Assembly (NCBI GenBank): GCA_038326615.1
Contig: JBBQKF010000145.1
Coordinates: 1 to 5,971, forward strand
DNA: 5,971 nt
Direction: 5' to 3'
Source of the DNA: JBBQKF01 sp038326615
GTDB taxonomy: Bacteria > Bacillota > Clostridia > Saccharofermentanales > UBA5734
In this document: piece by piece, positions 4,626-5,971 of the stretch
Layout: every line of letters starts with the position of its first letter
Position numbering within the stretch: the stretch's first letter is position 1
Notes under the pieces: generated by a model
The model's input: only the letters and a program-made list of their open reading frames with translations
Told to the model about the DNA's origin: nothing
The model's database searches: none
Program-made: the position numbers and the translations under genes

Positions 4626-5606
4626 ATGCTTGAAATATTTCTATCTAAAACCTCGGAAATCAACGGGAGAACTGTTACTACTCTTGATCAGATCGACAAG
4701 ATCGAACCTGACTGCTGGGTCAATTTATCTGCGCCTACAGAAGACGAACTTGAATATGTTGAAATGGAGCTTAAGATTCCGTCGGAATTTTTAAGATATC
4801 CTCTTGACGAAGAAGAAAGACCTCGTATTGACTTAGGTGACGATGATGACCAGATGCTTATTATAGCTGACTTACCGTATGTAAGAAGAGAAGGTCTTAA
4901 CGCAAAATATGAGACACAGCCGCTTGGTATTATTTTAGTCGATAAATGTCTTGTTACGATATCTTTGAGAGAATCGAGCACACTTGACCAATTCAAGACT
5001 AATCGTGTACGTGATTTCAGGACAGGGTTCAGAACCCGTTTTACATTTCAGATTATGTTTGCAGGAGCTAAAGATTATCTTAAGTTCTTGCGTTTCATGG
5101 ATAAGACAATCGATGCTGCCGAAAGACAGCTTACTAAATCTATCAGTAACAAAGAATTGTTTAAGCTCATGGAACTTGGTAAATCACTTGTTTATTTCTC
5201 AACATCACTTAAATCTAATGAAAGCGTTCTTGAGAAACTGATGAGAGGCAAATTTATTAAGCAATACGAAGATGACTCGGATTTGCTAGAAGATGTGCTC
5301 ATTGAATACAGACAAGCTCACGAAATGGCTAATATTTATGCTTCCATTATCAATGGAACTATGGATGCATACGCTTCTATCATTTCAAACAATCTTAACG
5401 TTGTAATGAAATTTATGACAGCGATGACTATTGCATTGGCAGTTCCTACTATGATATTTAGCTTTTTTGGACAAAATTTTCCAATGCCTTGGAACAATAG
5501 TGCTAGTTTTACTCAAGTGCCATGGCCATTCATTGCGGTATGTGGCGGTGCGGCTTTAATTACCGGGCTTACAGTTTGGTGGCTTAAGCGCAAGAACATG
5601 ATGTAA
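4626..5606 (+). CDS. corA: CorA-family magnesium/divalent cation transporter (GQN variant)
   Basis: A 326-aa inner-membrane channel of the 2-TM-GxN family, close to the usual 310-320 aa. The ATG has AAGGGGG eight bases upstream; the ATG at 4618 is out of frame. Residues 1-255 form the soluble domain, with an acidic patch (DEEERPRIDLGDDDD, 61-75) and the long helix ending SNNLNVVMKFMTAM, typical of CorA. Membrane segments are about 261-281 and 301-320, joined by a short loop, and the C-terminus is basic (KRKNMM). The signature after TM1 is G282-Q283-N284, where nearly all Mg2+ CorA proteins have GMN. The riboswitch upstream argues strongly for Mg2+ import in spite of this change. Expression should rise when Mg2+ is low. 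I read it as a Mg2+ transporter; altered ion choice (Co, Ni, Zn) cannot be excluded. Confidence 0.9.
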   Translation: MLEIFLSKTSEINGRTVTTLDQIDKIEPDCWVNLSAPTEDELEYVEMELKIPSEFLRYPLDEEERPRIDLGDDDDQMLIIADLPYVRREGLNAKYETQPLGIILVDKCLVTISLRESSTLDQFKTNRVRDFRTGFRTRFTFQIMFAGAKDYLKFLRFMDKTIDAAERQLTKSISNKELFKLMELGKSLVYFSTSLKSNESVLEKLMRGKFIKQYEDDSDLLEDVLIEYRQAHEMANIYASIINGTMDAYASIISNNLNVVMKFMTAMTIALAVPTMIFSFFGQNFPMPWNNSASFTQVPWPFIAVCGGAALITGLTVWWLKRKNMM

Positions 5607-5674
5607 AAGAGATTTTTTCCATACTTCATTATGTTATATTCCAATATACAACTTTGTTCTATGAAAGCGGGGGA

Positions 5675-5733
5675 GCGGCTTTAATTACCAGACTTACAGT
5701 TTGGTGGCTTAAGCGCAAGAACATGATATAAAA
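5675..5733 (+). pseudogene. Duplicated 3' end of corA
   Basis: These 59 bp match 5550-5608, the last part of corA with its stop, at 56 positions, 125 bp downstream. The three differences are all G to A (5690, 5692, 5728). In the corA frame the copy would read AALITRLTVWWLKRKNMI and then TAA. There is no matching sequence upstream of 5675, so this is only a tail. It suggests a former second corA copy or a local duplication followed by deletion. The 5607-5674 spacer between the copies shows only a short palindrome (TATATTCCAATATA, 5635-5648). Confidence 0.85.
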
Positions 5734-5805
5734 ATAGTTTTTACTTTTATTAAAAAGGGTGGAACAAGACTGAACTCACATAAGGAAGTATTTAAGAAAA
5801 CGGTT

Positions 5806-5835
5806 TTAACAGTTAAGATATGGTATTTGTAGAAT
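5806..5835 (+). promoter_or_regulatory. Candidate promoter of the TnpV-like gene
   Basis: TTAACA (5806-5811) and TAGAAT (5830-5835) each match 5 of 6 consensus bases, with an 18-bp spacer. Transcription would start near 5842. A 7-bp inverted repeat, CAGTTAA (5810-5816) and TTAACTG (5842-5848), brackets the -10 region and could be a repressor site. The DNA between 5734 and 5805 shows nothing else. Confidence 0.4.
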
Positions 5836-5860
5836 ATTATTTTAACTGGAGGACTTCTTA

Positions 5861-5971
5861 ATGAAATCATTATTTGAACAAAATGGTGGCACTTATTCTT
5901 TAGTTGGTGATTATTTAATTCCTGATTTAGCTTTGCCTGAGGACACTAAAACATTTACTATAGGCAAGTAT
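5861..5971 (+). CDS. TnpV-like transposon-encoded protein, 3' partial
   Basis: Only the first 37 codons are in the window. The ATG follows GGAGG (5848-5852) with an 8-base gap. The start reads MKSLFEQNGGTYSLVGDYLI, then PDLALPEDTKTFTIGKY. The order Y-x-x-x-GDYxIPDLxLPE followed by IGKY is the N-terminal signature I know from TnpV, a small protein of about 120 aa carried by clostridial transposons and conjugative elements. Its molecular role is not well established. The assignment is by recall, on a partial sequence. It indicates that another mobile element lies to the right. Confidence 0.75.
   Translation, partial: MKSLFEQNGGTYSLVGDYLIPDLALPEDTKTFTIGKY

Noticed and set aside
4582..5241. Other frames over the riboswitch and corA (plus 4582-4794 and 4984-5241, minus 4688-4996)
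   Set aside because: They overlap the riboswitch or the convincing CorA frame and have no protein-like features.
5635..5648. TATATTCCAATATA palindrome as a terminator of corA
   Set aside because: It is AT-only in the stem with a 2-base loop and no T-run, so it is too weak to call.

Overview
The window looks like an accessory segment of a low-GC Clostridia chromosome, most likely Lachnospiraceae or a close relative. Four things suggest this: very AT-rich genes with strong purine-rich ribosome binding sites; a cysteine-rich clostridial-type IS30 transposase; an M-box magnesium riboswitch in front of a CorA-type transporter; and the first 37 codons of a TnpV-like protein, a family linked to clostridial transposons. 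No gene here fixes the species.

Left part (1-2675), a polymorphic-toxin locus. It opens inside the 3' end of a toxin gene: a Gly-rich pre-toxin segment followed by a short His-rich tip. Nineteen bases later comes an AT-rich gene placed where an immunity gene is expected. The next 450 bases have no intact gene but hold the frameshifted remains of an RHS-repeat core, recognisable from fragments such as GTKLVSYTHD and NPCCYRGYRYDTG, followed by ERWYGPDG and a stop. Then come a DUF2691-like gene, a degenerate stretch, and two tiny ORFs three bases apart. I read this as a cassette store: the toxin tip in use, its immunity gene, then displaced tips with orphan immunity-type genes.

Middle (2672-4363), an IS30-family insertion sequence on the minus strand. 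Its transposase looks intact and its imperfect inverted repeats are at 2866-2887 and 4342-4363. The transposase ribosome binding site is buried in a 7-bp hairpin, so the true start is the ATG at 4238-4236. A repeated box (roughly TTTGmAAdAGTAAnnTCCAC) occurs at least six times. Two of the copies lie outside the element, at 2672-2710, and repeat the layout found at the transposase promoter; they may be a relic of another copy. The last small ORF of the toxin locus takes its stop codon from this box.

Right part (4406-5971), a magnesium transport unit. A perfect sigma-A-type promoter (TTGACA, 17 bp, TATAAT) reads directly into an M-box riboswitch and a 326-aa CorA-family protein. No terminator lies between aptamer and start codon, and the ribosome binding site abuts the aptamer's closing helix, so control is probably translational. 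The protein has GQN where CorA proteins normally have GMN. A 59-bp copy of the corA 3' end follows 125 bp downstream with three differences, all G to A. The window ends in the TnpV-like gene, which has its own likely promoter. The transposable sequences on both sides suggest that corA sits in a region shaped by mobile elements.
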